Source: Syntrophaceae bacterium
GTDB taxonomy: Bacteria; Desulfobacterota; Syntrophia; Syntrophales; Smithellaceae
Direction: 5' to 3'
Length of the DNA: 35,741 nt
Assembly (NCBI GenBank): GCA_003142535.1
Contig: PLMQ01000069.1
Span: 2,781 to 38,521 of the forward strand
Within the stretch, counting starts at the first letter, position 1; each line of letters begins with the position of its first letter. Both the position numbers and the translations under genes were made by a program. Shown here piece by piece: positions 1 to 9,414 of the stretch. The notes beneath the pieces are model-generated. The model was not told the origin of the DNA and searched no databases. It saw nothing but the letters and a program-made list of their open reading frames with translations.

Positions 1-190
1 AACCTAAAGGTCACAAGCTGAAATTGGCAAGGCGAATTAATGAAACTCAGATATTACAAGCGCAGTGCAGTAATATCTGCAAATTGAATTAATCCCGCGT
101 GCGAAGCTTAGCGGGGTAATATAAATATCCCGCAAAGCGGAGGATACGAACCCCACAGCTTGCTTTGGGGTTCGTATCCGTGATTACCTT
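1..190 (-). repeat. Dispersed long-hairpin repeat, copy 1 (cut by window edge)
   Basis: Read on the minus strand this matches the repeat at 33491-33624: a hairpin with a 13-bp perfect stem (142-154 with 167-179), a small CCGC/GCGG hairpin (129-140), and a 17-bp block (1-17) identical in reverse complement to 33569-33585 and 30656-30672. Compared with the 33.5-kb copy it carries about 95 extra bases between the hairpin and the 17-bp block, including another GC-rich stem (CCCGC 93-97 with GCGGG 111-115). It lies just downstream of pbpC. The large hairpin could stop or protect the transcript, but no T-tract follows it. Confidence 0.75.
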
Positions 191-203
191 ATTTTGTAAC
201 ATT

Positions 204-2339
204 TCACTGCTCTGGTGTTCCGCGGACTTCAAATTGTACTGCATCTAATGTTTCGCCTTGCTGATTGCGGAGGGAAAGAAAATATTTTCCTGTCTGCGGA
301 ATCCATCCCACCGCCTTACCCTTTTCTTCAATGGCCTTTTCATTGAGCACCCAGCGCAGGTCTTCTTCCTGACCACGATAGATAAAAAACACTTTTTGCC
401 GCTCTCCGGGTATATCGGGATCAAGTGCTATTATTGTTCCGGCTAAAGGATAAAGAATTTGCCGCTGATAATTTTCCGTAAGCCGGATATCTGAGCTGGG
501 CTCCGTGCCTTTGATAAACCACTCGTCTGCCCGAATATTCGTTCCCGAAAAATTATTAATTTCCTTTTTTACCAGGCCTGCCGGTATCTGCGGGGCGGAC
601 AGGGTTTGACCACCGTGCAGGTAGTTCATTATCTCCACCCATACCGGCGCTGCCCCGGTGATACCACTGACATTCCACATCGGCTCGCCTGTATAATTTC
701 CCACCCAGACTCCCACCGTGTACTTTCCGGAATAACCGATGCACCAGTTATCGCGCATATCCTTGCTGGTTCCCGTCTTTACCGCCGCCCGGAAGCGTGT
801 CGCGAGCGGATTTTCCAGACCAAAAGTAATGCTGCGGGCTGCCCTGTCGGATAAAATATCCGCGATGATATATGCGCTCTCGGCCGAAAAGATTTTCCGC
901 CGCGGCTGCTGATTTTTTGCATCAACAACTAGGCGCGCCTCACCTGCTTCGCCTAGATTGGCGAGCGTCCTATAAGCGTTGGTCAATTCCCAGAGGCTGA
1001 CATCGGCGGAACCAAGAGCCAGAGCCGGTCCGTAATAATCACCGGCTTCACTGAGATTTTTTATCCCGAGCTTCCGCAATACGCTGACGAATTGCTCCGT
1101 GCCCACCATCATGAGCGTGCTTACTGCCGGTACATTGAGAGATGATGCCAGTGCCGCTCTTGCCGTAACCATACCCTGAAATTCTGAATCGTAATTCTTC
1201 GGCTGATAAATACCGGTATTCACCGAAATATCCAGTGGCGAATCATCCAGAATGGAAGCGGCAGTTAAGAGATGTTGATCAAAAGCCAGCGCATAAAGAA
1301 AAGGTTTGAGCGTGGAACCGGCCTGTCTTTTTGCCCGAACACCGTCCACATACATCGACAATTTCGGCTCACCGCCGATGCTTCCATAGGCCAGCACATC
1401 ACCGCTTTTATTTTCCAGCACCAGAAAAGCGCCATCATTGACATTGAGCTTGTACAAAACAGTTAGCTGCTGATGCAATTGCTCGTGCGCATATTTTTGC
1501 AGGCGGCCATCCAGCGTGCTTTTCACCTGGGCGCTGCCGGACAAATTCCGCAAAAGCTGCCGCGCCACATGCGGGGCAAATCCTGAATTTATTGAGGCTT
1601 CATAATGCACGGATTGGAGTTGTTTGATTTTAGCCTGAGCTTCCGCACCAGCGTCAAGCCAATTTAAAGACTGTCCAAGCCTGCTCACGCGCGAGGCAAC
1701 TTCATCGGCCGCGGCATTAGGCGCTCTGATTAACGCCGCGAGAACAAGAGCCTCCGCTTGGTTCAGGCCGTGCGGGTATTTGCCGAAGAGACAACGGGAT
1801 GCCGCCGCAATTCCCTGATACTCGCCCCGGAATGTTACCAGATTCAAATATGCTTCGAATATTTCGTTTTTTGTCCAACTCTTTTCTATATCCCGCGCCG
1901 CCAGAATTTGTTTACCTTTTTGCCATACCGATTTCCGGCCACGCACCGGTATCAGTTCCTTATCCAGAAAAACGGCTAACTGCATCGTGATGGTGCTGGC
2001 CCCGCGCCTGCCCTCGCCGGACATGCCGCCAAACACAGCCACACCCAGCGACTGGTAATCAACGCCGGAATGCCCGTAGAAGCGCTTGTCTTCGGCGGCA
2101 ATTATCGCCTCCTTCAAGGAAGGCGAAATTGCGTTGAGTTCCGTCCATTCCAGCCGCCGCCGCTGCTTATCGGTCCGCAATTCCTGCAGGATATTGCCAT
2201 TTCTGTCGAGCAGGAACGAATCGGACTGGACATAAGATTTGCGCAGGTTATCGTACGCGGATAAAGCCTGCACATCCGCGCTCATAAGCAGCAGCATAGA
2301 TACTGCCAGAATCAATTGTTTAATTACTCCGGTTACCAC
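204..2339 (-). CDS. pbpC: Penicillin-binding protein 1C (bifunctional transglycosylase/transpeptidase)
   Basis: The 711-residue protein polymerises lipid II and is predicted to cross-link peptidoglycan on the periplasmic face of the inner membrane. It starts with a hydrophobic signal/anchor (residues 5-25). The glycosyltransferase domain follows, with the catalytic Glu in AAEDKRFYGH (about E83) and RGASTITMQ (112-120). The transpeptidase domain has all three active-site motifs: GSTLKPF (Ser342), SLN (400-402) and KTG (521-523). A C-terminal domain of the kind seen in PBP1C (about 620-705) completes it. The start codon is GTG at 2337-2339; no in-frame ATG lies close upstream, and a G-rich stretch precedes it. 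It begins 16 bases after the alpha-2-macroglobulin stop, so the two are co-transcribed, the usual arrangement of this pair in Gram-negatives. The overall length is slightly below that of enterobacterial PBP1C. Confidence 0.95.
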   Translation of the reverse strand: MVTGVIKQLILAVSMLLLMSADVQALSAYDNLRKSYVQSDSFLLDRNGNILQELRTDKQRRRLEWTELNAISPSLKEAIIAAEDKRFYGHSGVDYQSLGVAVFGGMSGEGRRGASTITMQLAVFLDKELIPVRGRKSVWQKGKQILAARDIEKSWTKNEIFEAYLNLVTFRGEYQGIAAASRCLFGKYPHGLNQAEALVLAALIRAPNAAADEVASRVSRLGQSLNWLDAGAEAQAKIKQLQSVHYEASINSGFAPHVARQLLRNLSGSAQVKSTLDGRLQKYAHEQLHQQLTVLYKLNVNDGAFLVLENKSGDVLAYGSIGGEPKLSMYVDGVRAKRQAGSTLKPFLYALAFDQHLLTAASILDDSPLDISVNTGIYQPKNYDSEFQGMVTARAALASSLNVPAVSTLMMVGTEQFVSVLRKLGIKNLSEAGDYYGPALALGSADVSLWELTNAYRTLANLGEAGEARLVVDAKNQQPRRKIFSAESAYIIADILSDRAARSITFGLENPLATRFRAAVKTGTSKDMRDNWCIGYSGKYTVGVWVGNYTGEPMWNVSGITGAAPVWVEIMNYLHGGQTLSAPQIPAGLVKKEINNFSGTNIRADEWFIKGTEPSSDIRLTENYQRQILYPLAGTIIALDPDIPGERQKVFFIYRGQEEDLRWVLNEKAIEEKGKAVGWIPQTGKYFLSLRNQQGETLDAVQFEVRGTPEQ

Positions 2340-2355
2340 CGGCCACCCCCATCGC

Positions 2356-5300
2356 CTACGGATTTACTTCCATTGCCTTATTCGGCAACTCTCCGAACAT
2401 TTCCGGAAAATAAAGCGCTTCGACACGCGTTGTCGGCAAATTCAATTTGCCGCTCTGGTTAAGGCGTATTGTATATTCCGTCATCCATTCGCCTTTGGGA
2501 ACATATTCATAGTAAGCCTTGAACGCATCGAAGGTCCGCTCTTCAAATGCCGGCCAGATCCAACCTTTTTTCTTTTCACCCGCGGTCAGCATCTGTGATT
2601 CCCGCGCTAATCCCTTGCCCAGAATCGTTGCGCCGGCAGGAACAGGATCATTAACCACAACCCAGGTCTGATCGGCCTGCGCCTGCATCTCCAGACGAAT
2701 ACGCAGTACATCGCCTTTACTCCAGCGCCTCGCCTGCTTTTGCTCGACAGGAATAATTGTTTTTTTGATTTTGTATCCGCTGGAAAATGCTTCTTTCAGG
2801 GGAATCGCGGCCAGACTCTGCACAATGAGCCAGGGCTTTCCCGTTCCCTTATGCGTTACATTGAGATTATCGCTGCCCTGCGGCCAGGGGAAAAATTGTG
2901 ACTGTCCTTTGCTGTTGGCTTTCCAGTCCCAATTTTTTGTTTTACCGGCGAGTGTTGCCTGAGACATACCGGTCACCGGTGTTGCTTCAAAAGATTGAGA
3001 AAACTTTTCCATGGCCAGCGTACCCCACGCGTTGGCGGTGGTCAGATCCCAGGCACCATGCTTTTGCCTTGCCAGCGCGCCCTGCACCAGCCTGGGCATA
3101 TCCGCTTTCCATTGTTCCTCGTTCATCAGCGCCAGCAAAACACGGACGGCATTGACGTCATTGGAAACCATCAGCCACCACAGATAATCAGTTCCCTGCG
3201 TGGAAAAGCCCATTGTTGTTCCCTGAAAATTAAGACGGGAACGGATAATCTGCTGCGCTTCCTGCAAACGCTCCTGCCTTCCGGAGATATCATCCATATT
3301 GCGCAGGATGTTTATCCAGTCAATCACCGCCGAGGTCGGCCAGAGATTGGGCTCAATGGTAATGGAATTGAGCATTGCGGCCTGAGCTTTCCTTTCCCGC
3401 GCTAGCGCCTCTATCGCGGAAATTTTTCTCAGATGCAAATCAGTGGTGACAAGTGGCGAAGAGCAGGTGGATATACCCTCAATAAATCTTTTCAATCCCT
3501 CTTCCATTTTTGTCTTACTTGCCTCCGGAATACTCCAGCCCGCCTCATTGGCTATGGCATAAACGTAAGAAGTCAAAGTGGCGCTGCCGCAGACGCAATC
3601 TGGAAAATATTTCACCAGCCCATATTGATCAAAATACCCGGGCAGCGTACTCATTGTTTCCTTCCAGCGGTCCTTGTCCCGTAAGGCCACGGCGACGGAA
3701 ACCTTTTGTTCCATGCACGTGTATGGATAGCTACGCATATAATCGAGAACGCCATTCAATCCGGCGGATATTTTTGGTTTTAAAGTCGCCCTGATGCCGC
3801 CCCTTCCGGGTAGTGCATCGGCAGGCCTTTCCACCGCTAAATCATACCGGTCAGTCAATTGAGTTATGGTTGCCTGAAAAGTGCTGACCGGTATAACCGG
3901 AATAACTTTCTGGGTAATCTTGAGCCTGTCGGAATTAGCACTCCCCTGTTCGCGTACTTCCAGAAGCCATTTCAGAGCCGTAACATCAGCGGGAATTGTT
4001 ATATTCCAGCCTGTTTCTTTTGCTTCTCCGGGCGTAAGCGTAACTGTCAAATTGGCAAGCTGTTCTTTCAAACCTTCCACTTTTGCCGCCAGAACCACAT
4101 TCATCTTGCGATCAGTGGTGTTGCGTACCGTAAAGCCCGCCCAGGTTTTATCGCCTTCTCTGACCAGCGGCGGCAAGCCCGATAAGACCATTAAATCCTG
4201 TGTTGACCTAATCGAGGCCGAACCGGTTCCAAAGAATCCGGCATCTCCTGTGGCCACAGCAATAATCTTAAAGCTTGTCAGCGAATCATTTAGTGGAACT
4301 TCCAGCGCTGCCTCACCATTGGCATTAAGAAAAACCCGGCCTTTCCAGAGCAGCAGAGTATCAAAAAGTTCCCGAGTGGGCTGCTTTCCTCCCCCTCCGC
4401 CCTGCGCCAGAGCTTTCAAACCAAAATGACGCTTGCCGACAACCTGCATCTGCATGGAAGCCGTTTGCACTCCATAACCGCGCCGCCCCATCATCGCCGC
4501 CAGCAGCTCCCAGCTGCGATTCGGCATCAGTTCCAGTAGGCCTTCGTCAACTACGGCCACGGCCACTTCACTACCCACTGGCGGAGCTTTGTCTTCCGCA
4601 GTAACAACTTTGATGTTAATTTTCGCTTTCTGTCTTACCTGATACACTTTCCGATCTGTGGATATGTTGAGTTTCAGTTCATGGCTTTTCCAACCGACAT
4701 TAATTTCTGCAATACCCAACTTGTATGCCGGTTTCCCCAGATCAACCATGCTGGTTGGTTTTACTCCCGCCACGCGCCCGCGCACAACCAAAGCAGAGAC
4801 AAAAACATTGGGAGCATAATTATCTTTCACCGGCACTTCAATAACCGGCGACTTGCCGGATACCTTTTTTACCCAGCTTTCAATAATGCCTTCCCTTTCT
4901 ACTGAAATGAGCACAGTCGCTTCTCTAAAGGGCATACGCACCTGAAATTTCGCTTTTTCTCCCGGCTCATAGCGTTTCTTTTCGGCAATCAGGTCTATCC
5001 GGTCATTGTCGTTAACTTCAAACCACCAGTCGTCCTTGTCTGCCACCCAGATGTCCCTGTTGGCCGTAATTTTTCTTTTCTCCTCGTCATAAGTCTGCGC
5101 CTGCAGAATTACGTTTCCCGCCACTGGCGATTTGGCCTGACAGATCAACAGGCCTTGCTCATCTGTTTTACCATCACATACGCTGCCTATCTTTTTCACT
5201 TCCAGCGTATTTTCATAAGCATAAAAACCGCCGACCAGACGTTTGCGGTGCGAATAATTTTTTCTCTCCAGCAAATCAACCCTGACCGGCGCAGACATAA

Positions 5301-8061
5301 CCGGTTTGCCGGATAAATCCAGCACGGCAACCTGAAATTTGAAATCATCTTTGGCCGCCGCCCAGGAATCCGGTTTTATGCCGATGTTGTATTGTGAATT
5401 CCAGATGGGAACGCGGGCTGCCACCGTTTGAATTTCCCCATTGGGGTCATGAAATTCCATTTCCGTGAGGATTTCCCGGGGAATATCCGCTTTGGTTATA
5501 TTCCCGATACTCGTCCTAAATGTCCCTGCCGCATCCAACACCAAATCTTTCGTTGCTAATTTTTTCGTTTTGCGATCTTGATTATTTTCATCCATCTCCT
5601 CATTATAATCTTCATCAATGTTCTCACCACGCCGCACCAACCCTTCTTTAACGGCACCATTACTGAAAACAAAGTCATCGTAACCCGCAAAGGGAGAAAC
5701 ATTCTTGGAGCTAATTTCACTGCGCAGTTTAATCGGTAAGCTGCCGGCTCCGCCGCCCGCTAAATACTGAACAGCGAGATCCACTGTAACTTCCCGGACA
5801 TTAATCAATGCCTGCTTTGGTGTTTGAATAATTCCTTTCAAAAGAGGAACTCGGTATTCCTCCACGTTGAAATTACCGGAAATATAATTACCGGCACCGC
5901 CATAGTAATAACGCCGGGATTTTTTTTCTGTAGTTTTCTCCCGCAGGCTTACTTCGTATTTGCCCGTTTTGGCCTCCGCGGGAATTTTCCATTCTGTTTC
6001 CGCAATTCCGCCAACGTCCCATTTCAGGGGCATTTCGTATTTTTCATTGCTGCCCTGGTGTTCAATAACTATGACCTGCGGCAATTGTGCCTGGGGGACA
6101 AAAGAAAAACCCTTCGTTGTGTGCCGGCGGAAAACATGCTTCATGTGCACGGTTTCGCCCTTCCGCAGCAGGGTGCGGTCGAAAATCGTGTGCGCGATCA
6201 TCGGTGTATTGGAATCTTCTTCCGGCAACTGAAATCGCCATGATTCTATTCCTTCACTCCAGCTGGAATGGACAAAAGTAAAGTCATTATCAGTTTGCGC
6301 TGTAACAAAAAGTCCACCCTGCAATCCCTGCATGTGACGGCTTTCTCCGTATTGATAATGGCTTCTTTCATCATATTTAAATTCACAGCGGGGAAGATCA
6401 TTATCCTTGGGCAGAGCTTTTTCGATGCGGGCTAGACCTGCAGCATCTGTCCTTCCCTGCCAGACGATTTTATCCCGGCAATCCCGAATGGTCACATCCG
6501 CATCCCATACCGGTTTGGCTTCATCCAACGTCGTTACCCAGACAATTGATGATTCGCGCCCCCATTTGAAATGAGCGGCCATATTGGTCACTAAAACCGC
6601 CGTAGGCACATACATGGGCATTGGCGATTGCAGCAGGTGGCTGCCCAGTATACTGCTTTCCAGCTCCACGACATATAATCCTGTTTTTTCCAGCGGGATG
6701 CCGACAACTTCAAACGCCCGGGCGCCGTTAGGTTTGGGCATTTGAAATGTTTTTGCTTTGCCTGAACTTCCGAATATGGATTTTCCCCTGGGCGATATGG
6801 CAACCCTCCGCAGCCATTCCTGCAGATCTTTGCCGTGATCAGCCTTTACATTCATAATTTTCCCGACTACTTTTCCTACTACGCCTTCATCACTATCTAT
6901 TTTCTGCGATTTTATTTTCAACTGCGGTTCAATATTCCGCAGCGTTACCGGTAGCAGTAGAGGCTCCTCTTTCGATTCCAGAACGCCGAAACGTCCGGAA
7001 AATTTGGCAAGCGGCGGGTATTTATCGGTGCGCACGGACAGAGGAAATTTATCGGCATTAACCAGCGTTCTGCCTGCATCATCTTTTACACCCGCGGGCA
7101 GCTCCAGAAGAAAATTAGTGCTTTCGGGAAACGGCCCCTTAAAGTTTACATATGTGGTGTCATCTTCATTCTTTAGCGGCTCCGGTTTCCAGATTTTATT
7201 GCCCGGTCCTTTGAGGATGATTTTTGTCGCCTGAGACTTGGAAACAGATGAGTTAAAATCAAGCCGCAGCGGAAACATCGGAATGCAGCCGGCCTGCTTA
7301 TTTTCCCTTTCGCAATGAAATTCGGCCAAAAAAGGTTTACGCACCTGATAATTTACCGTCTGATCCTGAACTGTTGCTACACCGGTTAACGATTTCACGC
7401 CTTTTGCCCACACCAGAGACACTTTCGCTTCACTGGGAAAGCGCCGCTGACACTGAATTAATATTACCGGTACTGTCCGAATTTTTCGAAATCTGGATTT
7501 CAGTATTTTATCTCTGAGCTTGCCTTCGATTATTTTTATGCCGACCCGTTCATGAACCCCTTCAATCGAAAAAAATACATTGCTGTAAACGGAATCTAAA
7601 TCCGGTTCGCCATCAAGCGTCAAAACAAAAACCTGCTCTTCATCTATAGTGGTTGAACCTTCATAAGGCATCTTCCTGATGATGGAAGGCCCACCCGTGG
7701 AAAAGGAAAAAACCTTCTGGCCGGTAATCTCTTTCCCGGATAGTGCTTTCAACCCGGCTTTTAATTTGAATTCACATTTAGCTCCGGCGGAGATGTCTTG
7801 GGCGAAATCATAAACCCAGTTTTTATCATCCGCCCAGCGGCTGCTGCCCTTTTCGGTACAATTTATATCAAACGGATCTTTCTCACTGCGCGGATCGCCG
7901 AAAGGGATCATCTGCTCCGAAAAACGTACGCTCACCTGCCGTACATTTTTAATTATGCCCTGCGGGCTGAACATTTCAACTTTCGCCTCTTGGGCAGCCA
8001 AAGCAGTTACAGCGAGGAAAAAAGACAAAATAAAAATAACCAGTGATAATTTTAGTTTCAT
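2356..8061 (-). CDS. Bacterial alpha-2-macroglobulin, thioester type
   Basis: This 1901-residue secreted protein belongs to the large MG-domain family that traps proteases through a bait region and a reactive thioester. It has a Sec signal peptide (hydrophobic residues 4-22, cleavage near ALA-AQ). No lipobox cysteine follows, so it is not an obvious lipoprotein, unlike E. coli YfhM. The thioester motif CMEQ is intact (Cys1449-Gln1452; bases 3706-3717), so trapping by covalent capture should be possible. Numerous beta-rich MG domains precede it, and the A2M domain lies in roughly residues 1200-1320. It is longer than the ~1650-residue enterobacterial form. pbpC follows directly, which matches the known coupling: PBP1C repairs the wall where the macroglobulin guards a breached envelope. 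The start is the ATG preceded by a GGAG-like site (AAGGAGAAAAAA). Confidence 0.95.
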   Translation of the reverse strand: MKLKLSLVIFILSFFLAVTALAAQEAKVEMFSPQGIIKNVRQVSVRFSEQMIPFGDPRSEKDPFDINCTEKGSSRWADDKNWVYDFAQDISAGAKCEFKLKAGLKALSGKEITGQKVFSFSTGGPSIIRKMPYEGSTTIDEEQVFVLTLDGEPDLDSVYSNVFFSIEGVHERVGIKIIEGKLRDKILKSRFRKIRTVPVILIQCQRRFPSEAKVSLVWAKGVKSLTGVATVQDQTVNYQVRKPFLAEFHCERENKQAGCIPMFPLRLDFNSSVSKSQATKIILKGPGNKIWKPEPLKNEDDTTYVNFKGPFPESTNFLLELPAGVKDDAGRTLVNADKFPLSVRTDKYPPLAKFSGRFGVLESKEEPLLLPVTLRNIEPQLKIKSQKIDSDEGVVGKVVGKIMNVKADHGKDLQEWLRRVAISPRGKSIFGSSGKAKTFQMPKPNGARAFEVVGIPLEKTGLYVVELESSILGSHLLQSPMPMYVPTAVLVTNMAAHFKWGRESSIVWVTTLDEAKPVWDADVTIRDCRDKIVWQGRTDAAGLARIEKALPKDNDLPRCEFKYDERSHYQYGESRHMQGLQGGLFVTAQTDNDFTFVHSSWSEGIESWRFQLPEEDSNTPMIAHTIFDRTLLRKGETVHMKHVFRRHTTKGFSFVPQAQLPQVIVIEHQGSNEKYEMPLKWDVGGIAETEWKIPAEAKTGKYEVSLREKTTEKKSRRYYYGGAGNYISGNFNVEEYRVPLLKGIIQTPKQALINVREVTVDLAVQYLAGGGAGSLPIKLRSEISSKNVSPFAGYDDFVFSNGAVKEGLVRRGENIDEDYNEEMDENNQDRKTKKLATKDLVLDAAGTFRTSIGNITKADIPREILTEMEFHDPNGEIQTVAARVPIWNSQYNIGIKPDSWAAAKDDFKFQVAVLDLSGKPVMSAPVRVDLLERKNYSHRKRLVGGFYAYENTLEVKKIGSVCDGKTDEQGLLICQAKSPVAGNVILQAQTYDEEKRKITANRDIWVADKDDWWFEVNDNDRIDLIAEKKRYEPGEKAKFQVRMPFREATVLISVEREGIIESWVKKVSGKSPVIEVPVKDNYAPNVFVSALVVRGRVAGVKPTSMVDLGKPAYKLGIAEINVGWKSHELKLNISTDRKVYQVRQKAKINIKVVTAEDKAPPVGSEVAVAVVDEGLLELMPNRSWELLAAMMGRRGYGVQTASMQMQVVGKRHFGLKALAQGGGGGKQPTRELFDTLLLWKGRVFLNANGEAALEVPLNDSLTSFKIIAVATGDAGFFGTGSASIRSTQDLMVLSGLPPLVREGDKTWAGFTVRNTTDRKMNVVLAAKVEGLKEQLANLTVTLTPGEAKETGWNITIPADVTALKWLLEVREQGSANSDRLKITQKVIPVIPVSTFQATITQLTDRYDLAVERPADALPGRGGIRATLKPKISAGLNGVLDYMRSYPYTCMEQKVSVAVALRDKDRWKETMSTLPGYFDQYGLVKYFPDCVCGSATLTSYVYAIANEAGWSIPEASKTKMEEGLKRFIEGISTCSSPLVTTDLHLRKISAIEALARERKAQAAMLNSITIEPNLWPTSAVIDWINILRNMDDISGRQERLQEAQQIIRSRLNFQGTTMGFSTQGTDYLWWLMVSNDVNAVRVLLALMNEEQWKADMPRLVQGALARQKHGAWDLTTANAWGTLAMEKFSQSFEATPVTGMSQATLAGKTKNWDWKANSKGQSQFFPWPQGSDNLNVTHKGTGKPWLIVQSLAAIPLKEAFSSGYKIKKTIIPVEQKQARRWSKGDVLRIRLEMQAQADQTWVVVNDPVPAGATILGKGLARESQMLTAGEKKKGWIWPAFEERTFDAFKAYYEYVPKGEWMTEYTIRLNQSGKLNLPTTRVEALYFPEMFGELPNKAMEVNP

Positions 8062-8150
8062 TTTTTTCTCCTTCTAAAAATAATGACTTTCATGAATTGC
8101 CTACCTGTGGTCATAATTGAGCTTTGCAGAACATATAAACTAGCAATTAT

Positions 8151-8221
8151 GTCATTCCGGCGAAAGCCGGAATCCAGTATTATCTAGTGCTTCCTGGATT
8201 CCTGGTCAAGCCCGGAATGAC
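8151..8221. repeat. REP/MITE-like palindromic element
   Basis: The outer arms GTCATTCCGG (8151-8160) and CCGGAATGAC (8212-8221) are perfect inverted repeats. Inside are two nested hairpins: ATTCCGGC/GCCGGAAT (8154-8161 with 8166-8173) and GGAATCCAG/CTGGATTCC (8169-8177 with 8194-8202). The first 27 bases recur exactly, in reverse complement, at 30704-30730. Confidence 0.8.
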
Positions 8222-8327
8222 GTATAGAGGAGTTTTGCAGAGGCCTCCATAAATCTACGGGTGCTCTAAAGATGGCAATATAATGCCTAATACCGATAAA
8301 AAATTCCATCAAATAATTAAGGAGAAA

Positions 8328-8397
8328 TCACGGGCATGAACAATCCTTTGACAAATTTTAATTCGCTGCATTCTTATAATTGGAGTTTTACGAATAA
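8328..8397 (+). repeat. Dispersed repeat, degenerate copy 2
   Basis: It begins with the same ATCACGGGCATGAAC block as 33490-33504 and ends with AATTGGAGTTTTACGAATAAA, which matches the end of the 33.5-kb copy (GAATTGGAGTTTCACTAATAAA) with few changes. The middle hairpin arms are lost, so this looks like a decayed or internally deleted copy. Confidence 0.55.
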
Positions 8398-8703
8398 ATT
8401 GAGGATTGCCATTTGTATTGAGGTATCTGATATCGCTAATGAGCTAAGCAAAGACTTGCCCCTATAGCACCACATTTACTTTAGTGTTGAACAAATTTCC
8501 CATGTTTTACGAAGTTCTTTTTTCATCTTTATTATCACAAAATACGAAATGCTATAAATAGATATTCACTTATAATAATAGAACATTTTCCTTTCAAGAA
8601 AAAAGAAGTTATGTTATTTTGATACTCAAAATATCGGAAAAAGCGAAGTTCGTATATTAATTGTTAGTTGGACGATAAAGCGCAATAATTTTTATAATAT
8701 GGC

Positions 8704-9189
8704 ATGCATGAAATGAATACAAATTACGTTTATTTTAATTCTGTTGAAAAAGATTTTGAGATTCTTTCGCTGGAATTAGATGAAGAACTCACCAGAAAGA
8801 AGGGTGAGCTTCAATCAACGTATAATCAATTTAATAAGCTGACTGGAATTAACGATGTTATTATTGCTTATGTAAATTCTGAAGCTGTTGGATGTGCTGC
8901 TATTAAGTTTTTTGATAAAGGTACATTCGAAGTAAAAAGAGTATTTGTTAAAGAAAAATTCCGAGGTTTCGGGATCGCTACAGAAATGATGATTAGAATT
9001 GAAGATATTGCAAAAGAGAAAGGATTGGTAAGTTTGATAGTGGAAACATATAAAGATTTTTCTTCAGCGATCAATCTTTACAAAAAATTATCTTACGAAA
9101 TAATTGAAAATTATGGGCAATATAAAGACATGGAAAAAAGTATCTGCATGAGAAAAATTATTAATGATAATAAGAAAAATAACAACTAA
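8704..9189 (+). CDS. GNAT-family N-acetyltransferase
   Basis: The 161-residue protein has the GNAT fold signature: a beta-strand pair (IIAYVNSEAVGCAAIKFF) followed by the acetyl-CoA binding motif A, with the pyrophosphate loop in EKFRGFGIATEMM (R-G-F-G-I-A, about residues 90-95), and a C-terminal NLYKKLSYE block typical of motif B. The substrate cannot be told; relatives acetylate small amines, antibiotics or proteins. The start could be the first ATG (8704) or the fourth codon ATG (8713). Neither has a Shine-Dalgarno site, and a TATAAT box (8693-8698) sits just upstream, so the mRNA may be nearly leaderless. Base composition is far AT-richer than the flanking genes. The 10-bp inverted repeat around the gene and the attC-like hairpin downstream suggest it arrived as a mobile cassette. 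Confidence 0.88.
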   Translation: MHEMNTNYVYFNSVEKDFEILSLELDEELTRKKGELQSTYNQFNKLTGINDVIIAYVNSEAVGCAAIKFFDKGTFEVKRVFVKEKFRGFGIATEMMIRIEDIAKEKGLVSLIVETYKDFSSAINLYKKLSYEIIENYGQYKDMEKSICMRKIINDNKKNNN

Positions 9190-9249
9190 CAAAGGCAATA
9201 CAGCGGATCGGCAGGTTACGCCCGCCTCCCGCTGATTTTTTCGTTGAGC
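9184..9249 (+). repeat. attC-like (integron cassette) recombination site, candidate
   Basis: Directly after the GNAT gene lie AACTAAC (9184-9190), a hairpin CAGCGG...GGC...GCC...CCGCTG (9201-9234) and GTTGAGC (9243-9249), which fits the GTTRRRY core consensus. AACTAAC is the exact complement of GTTAGTT (8663-8669) just before the gene, as expected when the first bases of a cassette pair with its own attC. The left core deviates from RYYYAAC at one position and the spacers are longer than usual. No integrase is in the window. A second pair of 10-bp inverted arms (9246-9255 and 9393-9402) and ATCCAAC (9407-9413) lie in the following 165 bases. Confidence 0.35.
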
Positions 9250-9414
9250 CTGTAGGATAAGTCGACGAACAGCATTTAGTGGGAGATGCATGAAAAAATG
9301 ACCAAGTAGAATGCCCCACAATCGACGATCGTGTGACGGGGAGGGGTAAAGAGACTCCTGAAAATAGCATAAAAATTATTTCGTGGAGTTTTTCTACAGG
9401 CTCGTTATCCAACA

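Larger units (their letters stand above)
8062..8703. other. Intergenic region with two repeats; promoter region of two divergent genes
   Basis: No convincing gene is present. It holds a palindromic element (8151-8221), a degenerate copy of the dispersed repeat (8328-8397), and from about 8500 a strongly AT-rich stretch leading into the acetyltransferase gene. TTGTTAGTTG at 8661-8670 is the left arm of a 10-bp inverted repeat whose right arm (9183-9192) lies at the 3' end of that gene. Confidence 0.7.

Noticed and set aside
3881-4429. 182-codon open frame opposite the alpha-2-macroglobulin gene
   Set aside because: Antisense shadow over conserved macroglobulin sequence with low-complexity translation.
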